DNA of 64,000 bases from Notamacropus eugenii (GCF_028372415.1 NC_092875.1:353234225-353298224); one strand, 5' to 3'. Numbered from the stretch's first letter, positions 18,412 to 29,062 are shown. Translations and numbers: made by a program. Notes: generated from the letters alone by a model not told the origin.

Positions 18412-20539
18412 TTTTTTTTTTTCTTTTTCATTTTTTTTTTATTTAGCTTTTAACATTCATTTTCACAAAATTTTGGGTTACAAATTTTCTCCCCTTTTCT
18501 CCCCTCCCCCCCGAAACGCCAAGCATTCTAATTGCCCCTATGACCAATCTGCTCTCTCTTCTATCATCCCTCTCTGCCCTTGTCTCTGTCTTCTCTTTTG
18601 TCCTGTAGGGCCAGATAGCTTTCTATACCCCTTTACCTGTATTTCTTATTTCCTAGTGGTAAGAACATTACAGTTGATCCTAACACTTTGAGTTCCCACT
18701 TCTTTAGCTCCCTCCCTCTCCACCCCTTCCCTTTGGAAGGCAAGCAATTCAATATAGGCCAAATCTGTGTAGTTTTGCAAATGACTTCCATAATAGTTGT
18801 GTTGTATAGGACTAACTATATTTCCCTCCATCCTATCCTGTCCCCCATTACTTCTATTCTCTTTTGATCCTATCCCTCCCCATGAGTGTTGACCTCAAAT
18901 TGCACTCTCCTCCCCATGCCCTCCCTTCTATCATCCCCCCCCACTCTGCTTATCCCCTTATCCTCCACTTTCCTGTGTTGTAAGATAGGTTTTCATACCA
19001 AAATGAGTGTGCATTTTATTCTTTCCTTTAGTGGAATGTGATGAGAGTAGACTTCATGTTTTTCTCTCACCTCCCCTCTTTATCCCTCCACTAATGAGTC
19101 TTTTGCTTGCCTCTTTTATGAGAGATAATTTGCCCCATTCAGTTCTCCCTTTCTCCTCCCAATATCTTTCTCTCTCACTGCTTGATTTCATTTTTTTTAA
19201 GATATGATCCCATCCTCTTCAATTCACTCTGTGCACTCTGTCTCTATGTGTGTGTGCATGTGTGCATGTGTGTGTGTGTAATCCCACCCAGTACCCAGAT
19301 ACTGAAATGTTTCAAGAGTTACAAATATTGTCTTTCCATGTAGGAATGTAAACAGTTCAACTTTAGTAAGTCCCTTATGACTTCTCTTTGCTGTTCACCT
19401 TTTCATGGTTCTCTTCATTCTTGTGTTTGGAAGTCAAATTTTCTTTTCAGCTCTGGTCTTTTCATCAAGAATGCTTGAAAATCCTCTATTTCATTGAAAG
19501 ACCAATTTTTCCCCTGAAGTATTATACTCAGTTTTACTGGGTAGGTCATTCTTGGTTTTAGTCCTAGTTCCTTTGACTTCTGGAATATCCTATTCCATGC
19601 CCTTCGATCCCTTAATGTAGAAGCTGCTAGATCTTGTGTTATCCTGATTGTATTTCCACAATACTTGAATTGTTTCTTTCTAGCTGCTTGCAATATTTTC
19701 TCTTTCACCTGGGAGTTCTGGAATTTGGCCACAATGTTCCTAGGAGTTTCTCTTTTTGGATCTCTTTCATGCGGTGTTCTGTGGATTCCTTGAATATTTA
19801 TTTTGCCCTCTGGTTCTAGAATCTCAGGGCAGTTTTCATTGATAATTTCATGAAAGATGATGTCTAGGCTCTTCTTTTGATCATGGCTTTCAGGTAGACC
19901 CATAATTTTTAAATTGTCTCTCCTGGATCTATTTTCAAGGTCAGTTGTTTTTCCAATGAGATATTTCACATTATCTTCCATTTTTCCATTCCTCTGGCTT
20001 TGTTCTGTGATTTCTTGCTTTCTCATACAGTCCTTAGCCTCCATCTGTGCCATTCTAATTTTGAAAGAACTATTTTCTTCAGTGAGCTTTTGAATCTCCT
20101 TTTCCATTTGGCTAATTCTGCTTTTGAAAGCATTCTTCTCCTCATTGGCTTTTTGAACCTCTTTTGCCAATTGAGTTAGGCTAGTTTTCAAGGTGTTATT
20201 TTCTTCAACATTTTTTTGGGTCTCCTTTAGCAGGGAGCTGATTTGCTGTTCATGCTTTGACTTCATGTCTCTCATTTCTCTTCCCAGCTTTTCCTCCACC
20301 TCTCTAACTTGATTTTCAAAATTTTTTTTGAGCTCTTCCATGGCCTGAGCCCATTGAGTGGGCTGAGACACAGAAACCTTGATTTCTGTGTCTTTGCCTG
20401 ATGGTAAGCATTGTTCTTCCTCATCAGAAAGGAAGGGAGGAAATGCCTGTTCACCAAGAAAGTAAACTTCTATAGTCTTATATTTTTTTCCTTTTCTGGG
20501 CATTTTCCCAGCCAGTGACTTGACCTCTGAATATTTTCC
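18412..20539 (-). mobile_element. ORF1-only L1 (HAL1-like), copy 2, 5'-truncated, inside ERV-D RT
   Basis: Flanked by a perfect 14-base duplication CTGAATGTTTCTTT (18398-18411 and 20540-20553). Poly(A) is at the left on the minus strand. The 5' end is cut 36 bases upstream of the ORF1 ATG, so the promoter region is missing but all of ORF1 is kept. Typical L1 3' region with a G-rich tract and TG repeat, and again no ORF2. It interrupts pol between the CQEYVATILQP region and YMDD. Confidence 0.92.
19415..20503 (-). CDS. L1 ORF1 protein, uninterrupted, 362 residues
   Basis: ATG 20503, stop at 19415, no internal stop or frameshift. Residues about 1-40 are basic and acidic (MPRKGKKYKTIEVYF). Residues about 55-190 form a coiled coil (QVREVEEKLGREM, LTEENSSFKIRM), expected to trimerise. 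An RRM-like domain follows from about 200 (NLKIMGLPESHDQKKSLDII), then the C-terminal domain (TPRNIVAKFQNSQVKEKI, QFKYCGNTIRITQDLAAST), ending in WSFNEIEDFQAFL. It binds L1 RNA as a chaperone in L1 particles. Because the element lacks its 5' region, transcription would need an outside promoter. The open frame inside a dead provirus suggests recent insertion. Confidence 0.9.
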   Translation of the reverse strand: MPRKGKKYKTIEVYFLGEQAFPPFLSDEEEQCLPSGKDTEIKVSVSQPTQWAQAMEELKKNFENQVREVEEKLGREMRDMKSKHEQQISSLLKETQKNVEENNTLKTSLTQLAKEVQKANEEKNAFKSRISQMEKEIQKLTEENSSFKIRMAQMEAKDCMRKQEITEQSQRNGKMEDNVKYLIGKTTDLENRSRRDNLKIMGLPESHDQKKSLDIIFHEIINENCPEILEPEGKINIQGIHRTPHERDPKRETPRNIVAKFQNSQVKEKILQAARKKQFKYCGNTIRITQDLAASTLRDRRAWNRIFQKSKELGLKPRMTYPVKLSIILQGKNWSFNEIEDFQAFLMKRPELKRKFDFQTQE

Positions 20540-20553
20540 CTGAATGTTTCTTT

Positions 20554-21071
20554 CTGACTGGTTGTAGGATGGTGGCTACATACTCCTGGCACATTGTTGG
20601 GCTGTTTGCCATCCCTTGAGGGAGGACTCTGAATTGATATCTCTCTGCGGGGGCGGCCAAATTGATAGAGGATATCGAAAAGGCAAATTTCTCTTTATCT
20701 CTAGGGTGCAATGGTATTGAATAAAAGCAATCCTTAATGTCTATTACTGTCATAGACCAATGTCTGGGGATTGCGGTTGGTGTAGGGAGGCCAGGTTGCA
20801 GCGCGCCGAAAGGTAGGAGCGCCGCATTGACTTTTCTCAGATCAATGAGCATGCGCCATTTGCCACTTTTCTTTTTAATCACAAATACTGGGGAGTTATA
20901 GGGGCTAAAGGATGGTTCAATTTGCCCCTTTTTCAACAAATCACTAACAATCTCTCGGAGGGCCGTTAGTTTTTCCATTGTAAGGGGCCACTGCTCAACC
21001 CATATAGGGGTGTTATCTTTCCACTGCATTCGAATGGCCCTCACTGGAGGAGTGACCCCAACTAGTTTAAA
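20554..21071 (-). pseudogene. ERV-D pol, proximal part (RT fingers and palm)
   Basis: Enters by -1 frameshift at 21065-21071 (PFKLVGVTPP). Shows WVEQWPL, the RT start motif NSPVFVIKKKSGKWRML and catalytic motif A VIDIKDCFYSIPLHP with its aspartate kept, then VLPQGMANSPTMCQ. The frame is open to the L1 insertion and continues on its far side at YMDD. Apart from the L1 this half of RT has no lesion I can see. Confidence 0.87.
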
Positions 21072-21768
21072 TGGCTCTCTGTGCAAAGGTGGGCACCCAT
21101 AGCGCTCAGAACGTCCTGTCCCCATAAGTTAACGGGGAGACCAGGCACGCAGAGCGGTTTGAATTTCCCCTGGGTATCCTCATATTGCCACGCCAGAAAG
21201 CGCTCCGACTTTCGGGCTAATTGGGTTCCCCCTACCCCGGCCACAGTTTGCGAAGGTCGCTGGGTAGGCCATTGGGAGTCCCAATCTGAGTCTTTGATCA
21301 CCGAGACGTCTGCCCCGGTATCTACCATTCCCTCCAGGGGGTGCCCATACACCATTAAGGTGATTGTGGGCCTCTCTGACAGAATTTGTTGTGTCCAATA
21401 GAGAAAGCTTCGTGGGCCCTGTGGACGGTGATCCTTATCGAGCCAAGGTAGATTGATGGCCTTTGCTATTTCAGTTTCGGGAGTCAGCGTCACTGACCAG
21501 GAGTGAGGGTTGGTGACCCATATCTCTCTTTCCTGGGGGGAGAGGAGTTGGCTGTGGACCACCACGGAGGGACAATGTTCTGATCCAATTACCAAGCGGG
21601 GGAAATTATGGCTCAGGACTGAGACCGACACGGTGGTCCAGGGAGGGATTTCTAATGGGCATTTATTCTTTTGGTCTACCATTAAAACCTCCATTAGTTT
21701 CGGGGGTGTTGCTGAGTCCTCTGAGATGAGTTTCAGGGGCCCCCTCCCCCTGGGGACCCCCTCTTTCC
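21062..21768 (-). CDS. ERV-D pro (protease with N-terminal domain)
   Basis: Open in the -1 frame from the putative gag-pro slip site at 21769-21775 to the stop at 21062; the first ATG is 21694. An N-terminal stretch of about 120 residues (LVIGSEHCPSVVVHS, WSVTLTPETEIAKAINLPW) lies where betaretroviruses have dUTPase, but the AGLDL signature is not seen. Aspartic protease follows with the catalytic triad DTGADVSVI and a flap-like GVGGTQLA. It would cleave the Gag polyproteins. This part is uninterrupted, but the provirus around it is defective, so expression is doubtful. Confidence 0.8.
21065..21071 (-). promoter_or_regulatory. ERV-D pro-pol -1 frameshift site TTTAAAC
   Basis: The minus strand reads T TTA AAC in the pro frame, directly followed by the pro stop TAG. 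The -1 frame continues as PFKLVG into RT. TTTAAAC is a known efficient slippery heptamer. Confidence 0.85.
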
Positions 21769-23451
21769 GTTTCCTGACCCCTGTGGGTTGGATCTACAAT
21801 ATTTAGCTATGTGCCCGGGCTTTCCGCAAGAAAAGCACTGAACTCCTTTGGAGGTTTTTCAGCAGGCAGCCTTGAAATGCCCTTCTCTGCCACAATTAAA
21901 GCATGTTGGCCTGCCTCCCTTCTTCTCCAATACTGCCGCTAGGAGGCGCTGTTGGCCCTCCAAGGTCTCGGCTATGGCTGCAAAGGGGTCTTTCTGGGGG
22001 AGGTCCATTAACTTCTCAACTATTTGCTCTAGGGTGGGTGGATACGGGAGTGAGGAAAAGATGGTGCCAAATTCTGGTTTGAGCCCTTCTTTAATTAATT
22101 GCACCACTAGATGGGGGGCTGCTACCCAGTTACCTCCAAAAGTGGCATGGACAGTTTCCTTTACCCTGCTTACAAAGTCCAGGGGGCTCTCGTTCTTTCT
22201 CTGTTTTAGGGAGGACAACATGGTCCCCGCCCCAGGGGTACCTAATCTCTCCAGAGCCCTGAGATAGACCACATTCACGGCATGCCTGACATTCCCATCA
22301 AAGGTTAACTGCCTTTGTAGCGTGGACCAAGTGTCCGACCCGGTGATCATCTCTATGGCTTCCTCGGTGTTGGCTATTCTGGCTTCCTCTATATAGGCTT
22401 TAGCAGCGCGACGCACATGGGCTTTATAGGCTATGAAGGTGGCTGGGTCAAGGATCGCCTGCATCACCTCTAGGAAGTCATATGGAAGCCAAGGAAAGGC
22501 TGCCACCGAGGAAGCCAATGCCTTCTGTACGAATACTGAGCCTGGGCCATACTTGGACACGGCCTCTTTCAATTCCTTCATAAACTTAAAGGGAACTGGC
22601 CGATGATGTCTAGTTTCATTTTCCTGGCCGGGATTCTCAACTAAGACCGGGTAAAAGCCTGTCCCCCACTCCGCCCATTCTACATCTTCCCCGTCTCTCG
22701 CAGCTTGCTGGAGGCTGCAAGTGAGGAGGCTCATTGGCGGGGGGGCTGTCTGCGAGGGCGGGCGATATTCAAACCCTGCATTCTTACCAACCTGCTCGGA
22801 CTTATACTGAAAGTTCACTGGGGGCCCGGTGGATAGCTGGGCCGTAAGAGTAGTAACTTCTCCTACCCCGCCCTCTTCCTTTTGTCTTACTCCTCTGTGG
22901 GTTGTTACCCCAGTCGCCACTAGGGGGTCTTTAAGCATTTTCTGAGCAGCCGGAGCTCCCTTTGGGGTTTTCCACTGTTCCTGTTTTTCTAGCAGGTCCC
23001 AATCGGGAGGCGGAGGAAAGTCCCATTTAAGGGGGTCAGTGTTCTCACTTCGCCTCATCTCTTCCCAGGGGTACAGTTTCTCTCCCTCGTCCTCGCTGTC
23101 CGACCCCATAATGGAATCTCCCACCTGAGTACTCTGATTTCCAGAAATGGGAGGCGGCACGGGGTTAAATGCCGCGCCAATTGCCGAGTATACTACAAAA
23201 TCCTTGGGCGTCAGGAGCGAAGGATCATCCTTATGGTAGGAGGCCATTTGTTGGCCCACCACTGCCCATCTGCCCGGATCTATTTCTGCGTGCTCTATCC
23301 AAGGGCTGACTATCCAGATCTTATTCACCCATTCTCGGCAGTCTCTGATGTGAATTCTGATGCCTTGTTCTTTACAGACTTTATAAATCTGACAGGCAAG
23401 AACGCCTTTATCCTCCGGATCAATGCGGGCTTTTATCTGCTTCTGTCCCAT
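21733..23451 (-). pseudogene. ERV-D gag, one premature stop
   Basis: The ATG at 23451 gives a Gag N-terminus beginning MGQ (myristoylation glycine). Matrix reaches about residue 105 (CREWVNKIWIVSPWIEH, WAVVGQQMASY), followed by an acidic and proline-rich linker. Capsid begins near residue 260 (RPVPFKFMKELKEAVSKYG) and has the major homology region (KQRKNESPLDFVSRVKE, about 420-436). The first zinc knuckle CFNCGREGHFKAAC is complete, but a TGA at 21859-21861 follows its last cysteine. The same frame goes on through a second knuckle CFSCGKPGHIAKYC to the natural-looking end at 21733. 530 codons are open before the stop. Confidence 0.88.
21769..21775 (-). promoter_or_regulatory. ERV-D gag-pro frameshift site, near-canonical (AGGAAAC)
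   Basis: A GGA AAC in the gag frame, downstream of the second zinc knuckle. The -1 frame is open from here through pro. The site is one base from the GGGAAAC site that ERV-B has at the same place. Confidence 0.6.
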
Positions 23452-23535
23452 CCTTCCTAAAGTCCTCCGACTCTAGGGCTGCCTGATCTTCCCCCACCCG
23501 CCTGCGGTCTGGGGGGCTAGCGGTCTCCTACGGCA

Positions 23536-23554
23536 GTCCCTGTTCGGGGCGCCA
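23536..23554 (-). other. ERV-D primer binding site, tRNA-Lys3 type
   Basis: The minus strand reads TGGCGCCCCGAACAGGGAC: the lysine-3 primer site with one extra C. It lies two bases from the 5' LTR. Confidence 0.88.
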
Positions 23555-23556
23555 GC

Positions 23557-23922
23557 TGTTAGGGGCGTAACCCTGATCACCGCATCAACTTACCCTGCCC
23601 AGGGGTCATCGGACGTCTCTGGCTCCCCCCTTTGGGGGTCGGGGGGAGAAATTATCAGGCAGAACTCCGGAGGTGGATAAGAGCACCTTTATTACATGAT
23701 AGTCAGCCAGAAGTCCCCCCCTTCCCCTTCCGTGCTGTGCCTTATATCCCCCAGAACTCGCCCTCCTATTCCGGGTAAGCCCCTCCCCAGTTCCTCCCTG
23801 AGGGCTGAGCCCAGCCCAGTAGAGCCGCCCCAGTGCCACTGTGGCAAAGCCACGTCAGCAGGTCCAGACTCTCTGGCGTCTCCTGTCCTCTCAGGGGGCC
23901 CAGGTCCAGAGCGCCCCTCACA
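23557..23922 (-). mobile_element. ERV-D 5' LTR
   Basis: 366 bases, TGTTAGGGGCG...GCCCCTCACA, adjoining the primer site on the left and the ATGGCT duplication (23923-23928) on the right. It pairs with 14180-14545. Confidence 0.92.
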
Positions 23923-23928
23923 ATGGCT

Positions 23929-24102
23929 CGTTGCCCCATCCCAGGACCTTCAGCACTGGTAGGTTCTTCAGCAACGCCCAGTATCGTTCACCATGTTCAT
24001 CTGCTGCACGTCTCTCTGGGTTAGTGAGATGGTACCATCTACTATGCGCAGCCGCCGTTTGGAGCAGTCCTGTCATCAGGAGGGCAAGGAGTAGTTGCGC
24101 GG
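23929..24102 (-). pseudogene. ERV-B env, signal peptide and first residues
   Basis: A hydrophobic leader (QLLLALLMTGLLQTAAA) overlaps the end of integrase in another frame. An in-frame ATG at 24076 sits inside the hydrophobic core, and a stop lies upstream, so the original start codon appears lost or lies upstream of the break. The frame runs to the ERV-D insertion and picks up at 14173 on its far side. Confidence 0.75.
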
Positions 24103-26686
24103 CATGCAGTCATCTGTGGTTCTTTCTGGGTACCCGACATCCTCAGCTTCCACGCTTCCGTTTCCTTTTCAGCCTCTTGGATCTCAGCGGTCCATCTGGT
24201 CAGAACCCAGATACCTCGTTCTGATGACTTTCCATCCGGTTGGATACATAAATGGCCCTGTCCTCTTACAATGACGGTACCAGGGCTTTGCCACTGGCCC
24301 TCTGGGGTTTTCCACATTACCCGTGCTCCTGTTAAGCAGGTGTTCGGGCTTTTGTGGATTTTTTGTTGATGTGATGACATTGAGGTCCCTGCGTAATAGC
24401 GTAAAGCCAGGTTTGTAAAATCATCCCTAAATTGTAAGAAGTTATGAGTATATGTTGCTTGTGATATCTGTGCCTGTGTAAGACATCCCCACACTCCCCC
24501 TTTTTGTTTTATGAGGAGTGCTTTTAGGGTGCAGTTGGCATGTTCTACTATTGCTTGGCCAGTAGGGTTATAAAGAATACCAGTGACATGTTTAATAGCA
24601 AATTCTTGGCAAAATAGTGAAAATGTTTTTGAAGTATAGGCGGGTCCATTGTCAGTTTTTATAGCACTGGGTACCCCACAGGCTGCAAAACAATATAGGA
24701 GATGGGCTGTAACATGACGGACTGCTTCACCGGGCTGAAGGGTTGCAAGTATAAACCCGGAGTAGGTGTCTACAGTGACATGTATGAGGGCGCAGCCAAA
24801 GTGGGTAACGTCCATTTGCCAAAGGGCATTGGGCCTGTCCCCACGGAGATTGATTGCCACATCACTCGGAGGAGGGCGAAAGGGAGCACAATCGGTGCAG
24901 CATTTTACTAGTTGCCGTGCCTCCTCTTTCTTAAGGCCATATAGATGTCACAAGGACCTAGCGGATTATGTGCCTCGGGCTGTAGGGGGCATAGCAAGGC
25001 ATGGTCTACTACATCATTACCTTGGAATATGGGGCCTATGGTAGAAGTATGAGAGTGGACATGCAAGACGTATAAGGGAAAAGGACGAGAAAGAAGAAGC
25101 ATCTGCACATCAGCTAATAAGGAAGCAATAGCACTAGCACAGGAATTAATAAGGGCGTTAGGGAGATCACGAAGGGCGTTAGCACAATATAAGTTGTCAG
25201 TTATAAGATTAAAAGGTTCAGAAGGAAACAGTTGAAGAGCTTTAATAATAGCAAAAAGCTCGTTCTTTTGAGCAGAGGTGAAGTTAGTACCATAAACCTG
25301 CAGAATCTGTTTTTGTGGAACATAAACAGCAGCCCGTCGAACCTTAGTAGCATCCATAAAGACATTTGGGCCTTGCACAGGTGTTGCAGCAATAGAACGC
25401 AGAGGAGGATGGAAAGAAAGTGCTTCCCATCCCCGGAGCACAGGAGGAAGTGGGAAGGAAATGGTCTTGCAAGTGGTTAGGATAGCTGCCCACTCAGGGG
25501 TGGAATCTGTAAAATAGCGAAGACAAGCTTCAGAAGCAGAAATATTCAAAATTGGATAAAAACCAAAAATCTGAATACAGCGATCCATGATATCTACAAG
25601 AAAATGTGCAAGCATCTGATATTTATTGGGGAGACTCCTCTTGCTTCTCTTGGCATATAGCCATTCTAAGATCCCATGACTTTGATAAAGACAACCAATA
25701 TATGTATTATTGTGTAGGACAGCTGCATAAATCGGGAAATTAACATTAACTTGCACTATGGAGGCTGCACATCTCCATAAAATGTTTTGTACAGCCTCCT
25801 TTGCAGCTGGGGTCCACTGTCTGGAGGAGGTAAGTGAGGAGTCACCTTTGAGAATATCATATAAGGGGTACATATCGGAATCAGGAATAGGCACGGTGGA
25901 TCACTTCTATTGTATATAGCCTATTAATTTTTGAAAATCATTAAGAGTGGAGCAGTTGTCAAGATCTACTTTAGGGGCTCGGTGGGAGGCTCAACCGCCG
26001 CTGAGTGTATGCCTAAGATATTGAAAGGGAGCAGAATCCTGAATTTTGTGGGGGGCCACTTGAAAACCATGTAAAGTTAAAACACACAGGGTATTCTTAC
26101 TGAGATCCTCAAGTAGGTCAGGATCCTGAGTGGCCATCAGAATATCATCCATATAATGAAGAGTAATTGCTGTAGGGTACTTATTCTGCAAGGGCTGCAA
26201 AATTGCCACAACATAGGCTTGACACTTAGTAGGACTATTAGCCATTCCTTGTGGCAGAACTGTGAATTGATACCTACGTGAAGGGCTTTGGAAATTAAGG
26301 GAGGGAATGGTAAACGCAAATTTCTCTCTATCCTCAGGGTGTAAAGGGATGCTGTAAAAACAATCTTTGATACCAATGATTTTTATGTGGGAGCCTTGTG
26401 GAATGAATGCAGGCGAAGGCAACCCTGTTTGCAGTGGGCCCACAGGGGCCTGTAAATCGACAAGCATTCTCCAAGTTCCTGCGTTCTTTTTAATTACAAA
26501 TATAGGAGAGTTATAAGGACTTGTTGTGGGCTCTATCCTTCCTTGGCTTAATAAGTCTCTAATGATGTCCTGAACAGCAGTGAGCTTTTCTGCCAATAGA
26601 GGCCACTGCTCTACCCAGACCGGAGTATGGGTTTTCCATGTTATTGGTGGGCAGCTCACCGTCGTGGTGGCCCCAATTAGTTTTTC
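24042..26686 (-). pseudogene. ERV-B pol (RT, RNase H, integrase)
   Basis: RT (25991 to about 26660) keeps WVEQWPL, NSPIFVIKKN, VLPQGMANSPTKCQ and HYMDDILMA. Motif A reads IIGIKDCFYSIPL, so the first catalytic aspartate is glycine, and about a dozen residues after LVDL are deleted. A frame break lies near 25900-25990. RNase H (24908-25894) shows VFMDATKVRRAAV, KNELFAI and LITDNLYCANA. Another frame change near 24900 leads to integrase at 24042-24860, whose catalytic core is complete: WQMDVTHF, KTDNGPAYTS and TGQAIVEHAN, with the D-35-E spacing, then a basic C-terminal domain. Confidence 0.87.
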
Positions 26687-26977
26687 GCGAGATGTTCAGG
26701 GGTAGTAAGATGTAGATGCATTTGTTCTAATAAATTCCTCCCCCACAGGGCGGAACCCAATCCAAGAATTTGTAGGGGCATAATAAAGCCCTCTTGGCTC
26801 TCATATTTCCAATGTAAATGTCGGCCTGCCCTCTGAGCCATTTGCTGCCCACCCACACCAAGAATAGGGGTAAGGGAAGGTTGCAGAGGCCAAGATGTGT
26901 CCCATTGAGCAGTATTTATAACTGACACGTTGGCCCCGGTGTCAATCATACCTGCGACTGGCTTTCCTTCTATTTCT
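26677..26977 (-). pseudogene. ERV-B protease, distal part (with L1 target duplication)
   Basis: Contains the catalytic motif MIDTGANVSVI and a flap-like GVGGQQMA, ending at the pro stop next to the slip site. The L1 at 26978-29904 separates it from the proximal part at 29921-30408. The break lies just before the active site (EIEGK on the far side, then PVAGMIDTG). Confidence 0.85.
26680..26686 (-). promoter_or_regulatory. ERV-B pro-pol frameshift site, decayed (GAAAAAC)
   Basis: G AAA AAC in the pro frame immediately before its TAA stop. The -1 frame continues into RT. It is one base from the canonical AAAAAAC and occupies the same position as TTTAAAC in ERV-D. Confidence 0.65.
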
Positions 26978-27973
26978 TTCTTTTCTTTTCTTTTTTTTTT
27001 TTTTATTAATTTTTAACATTTATTTTCACACAGTTTTGGGTTACAAATTTTCTCCCCTTTTATCCTCTCCCCAAACCCGAGCTTTCTAATTGCCCCTGTG
27101 ACCTATCTGCTCTCTCCTCTATCCTCCCTCCCTGCCCTTGTCTCCGTCTTCTCTTTTGTCCTGTAGGACCAGATAGCTTTCTTGACCCCTTAACCTGTAT
27201 TTCTTGTTACCCAGTGGTAAGAACATTACATTTGGTCCTAACACTTTGAGTTCCAACCTCCTTAGCTCCCTCCCTCTCCACCCCTTCCCTTTGAAAGACA
27301 GGCAATTCAATATAGGCCATATCTGTTTAGTTTTGCAAATGATTTCCATACTAGTTGTGTTGTATAGGACTAACTATATTTCCCTCCATCCTATCCTGTC
27401 CCCCTTTACTTCTATTTTCTTATGGTCCTTTCCCTCCCCATGAGTGTCGACCTCATATTGCATTCTCCTCCCCATGCCCTCCCCTCCATCCTCCCCCCCA
27501 CCCTGCTTGTGCCCCTGTCCCCCACTCTCCTGTATTATGAGACAGGTTTTCCTATCAAAATGAGTGTGCATTATATTCTTTCCTTTAGTGGAATGTGATG
27601 AGAGTAGACCTCATGTTTTTCTCTTGCCTCCCCTCTTTATCCCACCACTAATAAGTCTTTTGCTTGCCTCTTTTATGAGAGATAATTTGCCCCATATAAC
27701 TTCTCCTTCTCCTCCCAATATTTCTCTCTCACTGCTTGATTTCATTTTTTTTTTTAAGATATGATCCCATCCTCTTCAATTCACTCTGTGCACTCTGTCT
27801 CTATGTATGTGTGCATGTGTGCATGTGTGTGTGTGTGTACTCCCACCCAGTGCCCAGATACTAAAATGTTTCAAGAGTTATAAATATTGTCTTTCCATGT
27901 AGGAATGTAAACGGTTCAACTTTAGTAAGTCCCTTATGATTTCTCTTTGCTGTTCGCCTTTTCATAGTTCTCT

Positions 27974-29062
27974 TCATTCTTGTGTTAGAAAGTCAAATTT
28001 TCTTTCCAGCTCTGGTCTTTTCATCAGGAAAATTTGAAAGTCTTCTATTTCATTGAAAGACCATTTTTTCTCCTGAAGTATTATACTCAGTTTTGCTGGG
28101 TAGGTGATTCTTGGCTTCAGTCCTAGTTCCTTTGACTTCTGGAATATCCTATTCCATTCCCTTCTATCCCTCAATGTAGAGGGTGCCAGATCTTGTGCTA
28201 TCCTGATTGTATTTCCACAATACTTGAATTGTTTCTTTCCAGCTGCTTGCAATATTTTCTCTTTCACCTGGGAATTCTGGAATTTGGCCACAATGCTCCT
28301 AGGAGTTTCTCTTTTTGGATCTCTTTCATGCGGTGTTCTGCGGATTCCTTGAATATTTATTTTGCCTTCTGGTTCTAGAATCTCAGGGCAGTTTTCCTTG
28401 ATAATTTCATGGAAGATGATGTCTAGGCTCTTCTTTTGATCATGGTTTTCAGGTAGTCCCATAATTTTTACATTGTCTCTCCTGATTCTATTTTCCAGGT
28501 CAGTTGTTTTTCCAAGAAGATATTTCACATTATCTTCCATTTTTCGAATCTGCGCGGTATGTTCTGAGATATCTGTCTTTCTTGAAAAGTCCTTAGCGTC
28601 CATCCGTACCATTCCAGTTTTGAAAGATCTATTTTCTTCAGTGAGCTTTTGAATCTCCTTTTCCATTTGGTTAATTCTGCTTTTGAAAGCATTCTTCTCC
28701 TCATTGGCCCCTTGCACCTCCCTTGCCAGCTGAGTTAGGCTAGTTCTCAAGGTGCCAATTTCTTCAAGATTTTTTTGGTTCTCCTTTAGCAGGGAGCTGA
28801 TCTGCTTTTCATGCTTCTCCCTCATCCCTCTCATTTCCCTTCCCAGTCTTTCCTCCACCGCTCCAACTTGATTTTCAAAATTCCTCTTGAGCTCTTCCAT
28901 GGCCCGAGCCCATTGGGTGGGCTGGGACACAGAATCCTCGATTTCTGTGTCTTTGCCTGATGGCAAGCATTGTTCCTCCCCATCAGAAAGGAAGGGAGGA
29001 AGTGTCTTTTCTCTGATAAAGTACCCTTCAATAGTTTTATTTCTTTTCCCTTTTCTTGGCAT
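27974..29062 (-). CDS. L1 ORF1 protein, uninterrupted, 362 residues
   Basis: ATG 29062 (MPRKGKRNKTIEGYF), the same start and the same length as the copy at 19415-20503, which supports this start over upstream open codons. Acidic N-terminus, then a coiled coil (QVGAVEERLGREMRGM, LTEENRSFKTGM), an RRM-like domain (NVKIMGLPENHDQKKSLDII) and a C-terminal domain (TPRSIVAKFQNSQVKEKI, QFKYCGNTIRIAQDLAPST). It would form RNA-binding trimers. The element also keeps its own 5' region, so unlike copy 2 it could in principle be transcribed from its own promoter. Without ORF2 it needs reverse transcriptase from another L1. Confidence 0.92.
   Translation of the reverse strand: MPRKGKRNKTIEGYFIREKTLPPFLSDGEEQCLPSGKDTEIEDSVSQPTQWARAMEELKRNFENQVGAVEERLGREMRGMREKHEKQISSLLKENQKNLEEIGTLRTSLTQLAREVQGANEEKNAFKSRINQMEKEIQKLTEENRSFKTGMVRMDAKDFSRKTDISEHTAQIRKMEDNVKYLLGKTTDLENRIRRDNVKIMGLPENHDQKKSLDIIFHEIIKENCPEILEPEGKINIQGIRRTPHERDPKRETPRSIVAKFQNSQVKEKILQAAGKKQFKYCGNTIRIAQDLAPSTLRDRREWNRIFQKSKELGLKPRITYPAKLSIILQEKKWSFNEIEDFQIFLMKRPELERKFDFLTQE

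Larger units (their letters stand above)
14180..23922 (-). mobile_element. ERV-D: betaretrovirus-like provirus nested in ERV-B env
   Basis: Minus-strand order: LTR 23557-23922, lysine primer site, gag, pro, pol, env, polypurine tract, LTR 14180-14545, with an L1 in the RT. Both LTRs are 366 bases. By eye I count about 12 substitutions and two short indels, roughly 3%, fewer than in ERV-B, as expected for the younger insertion. The reading frames are the best kept of the ERVs here, but gag has one stop, integrase one stop and one frameshift, and env one frameshift and one stop. Confidence 0.93.
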
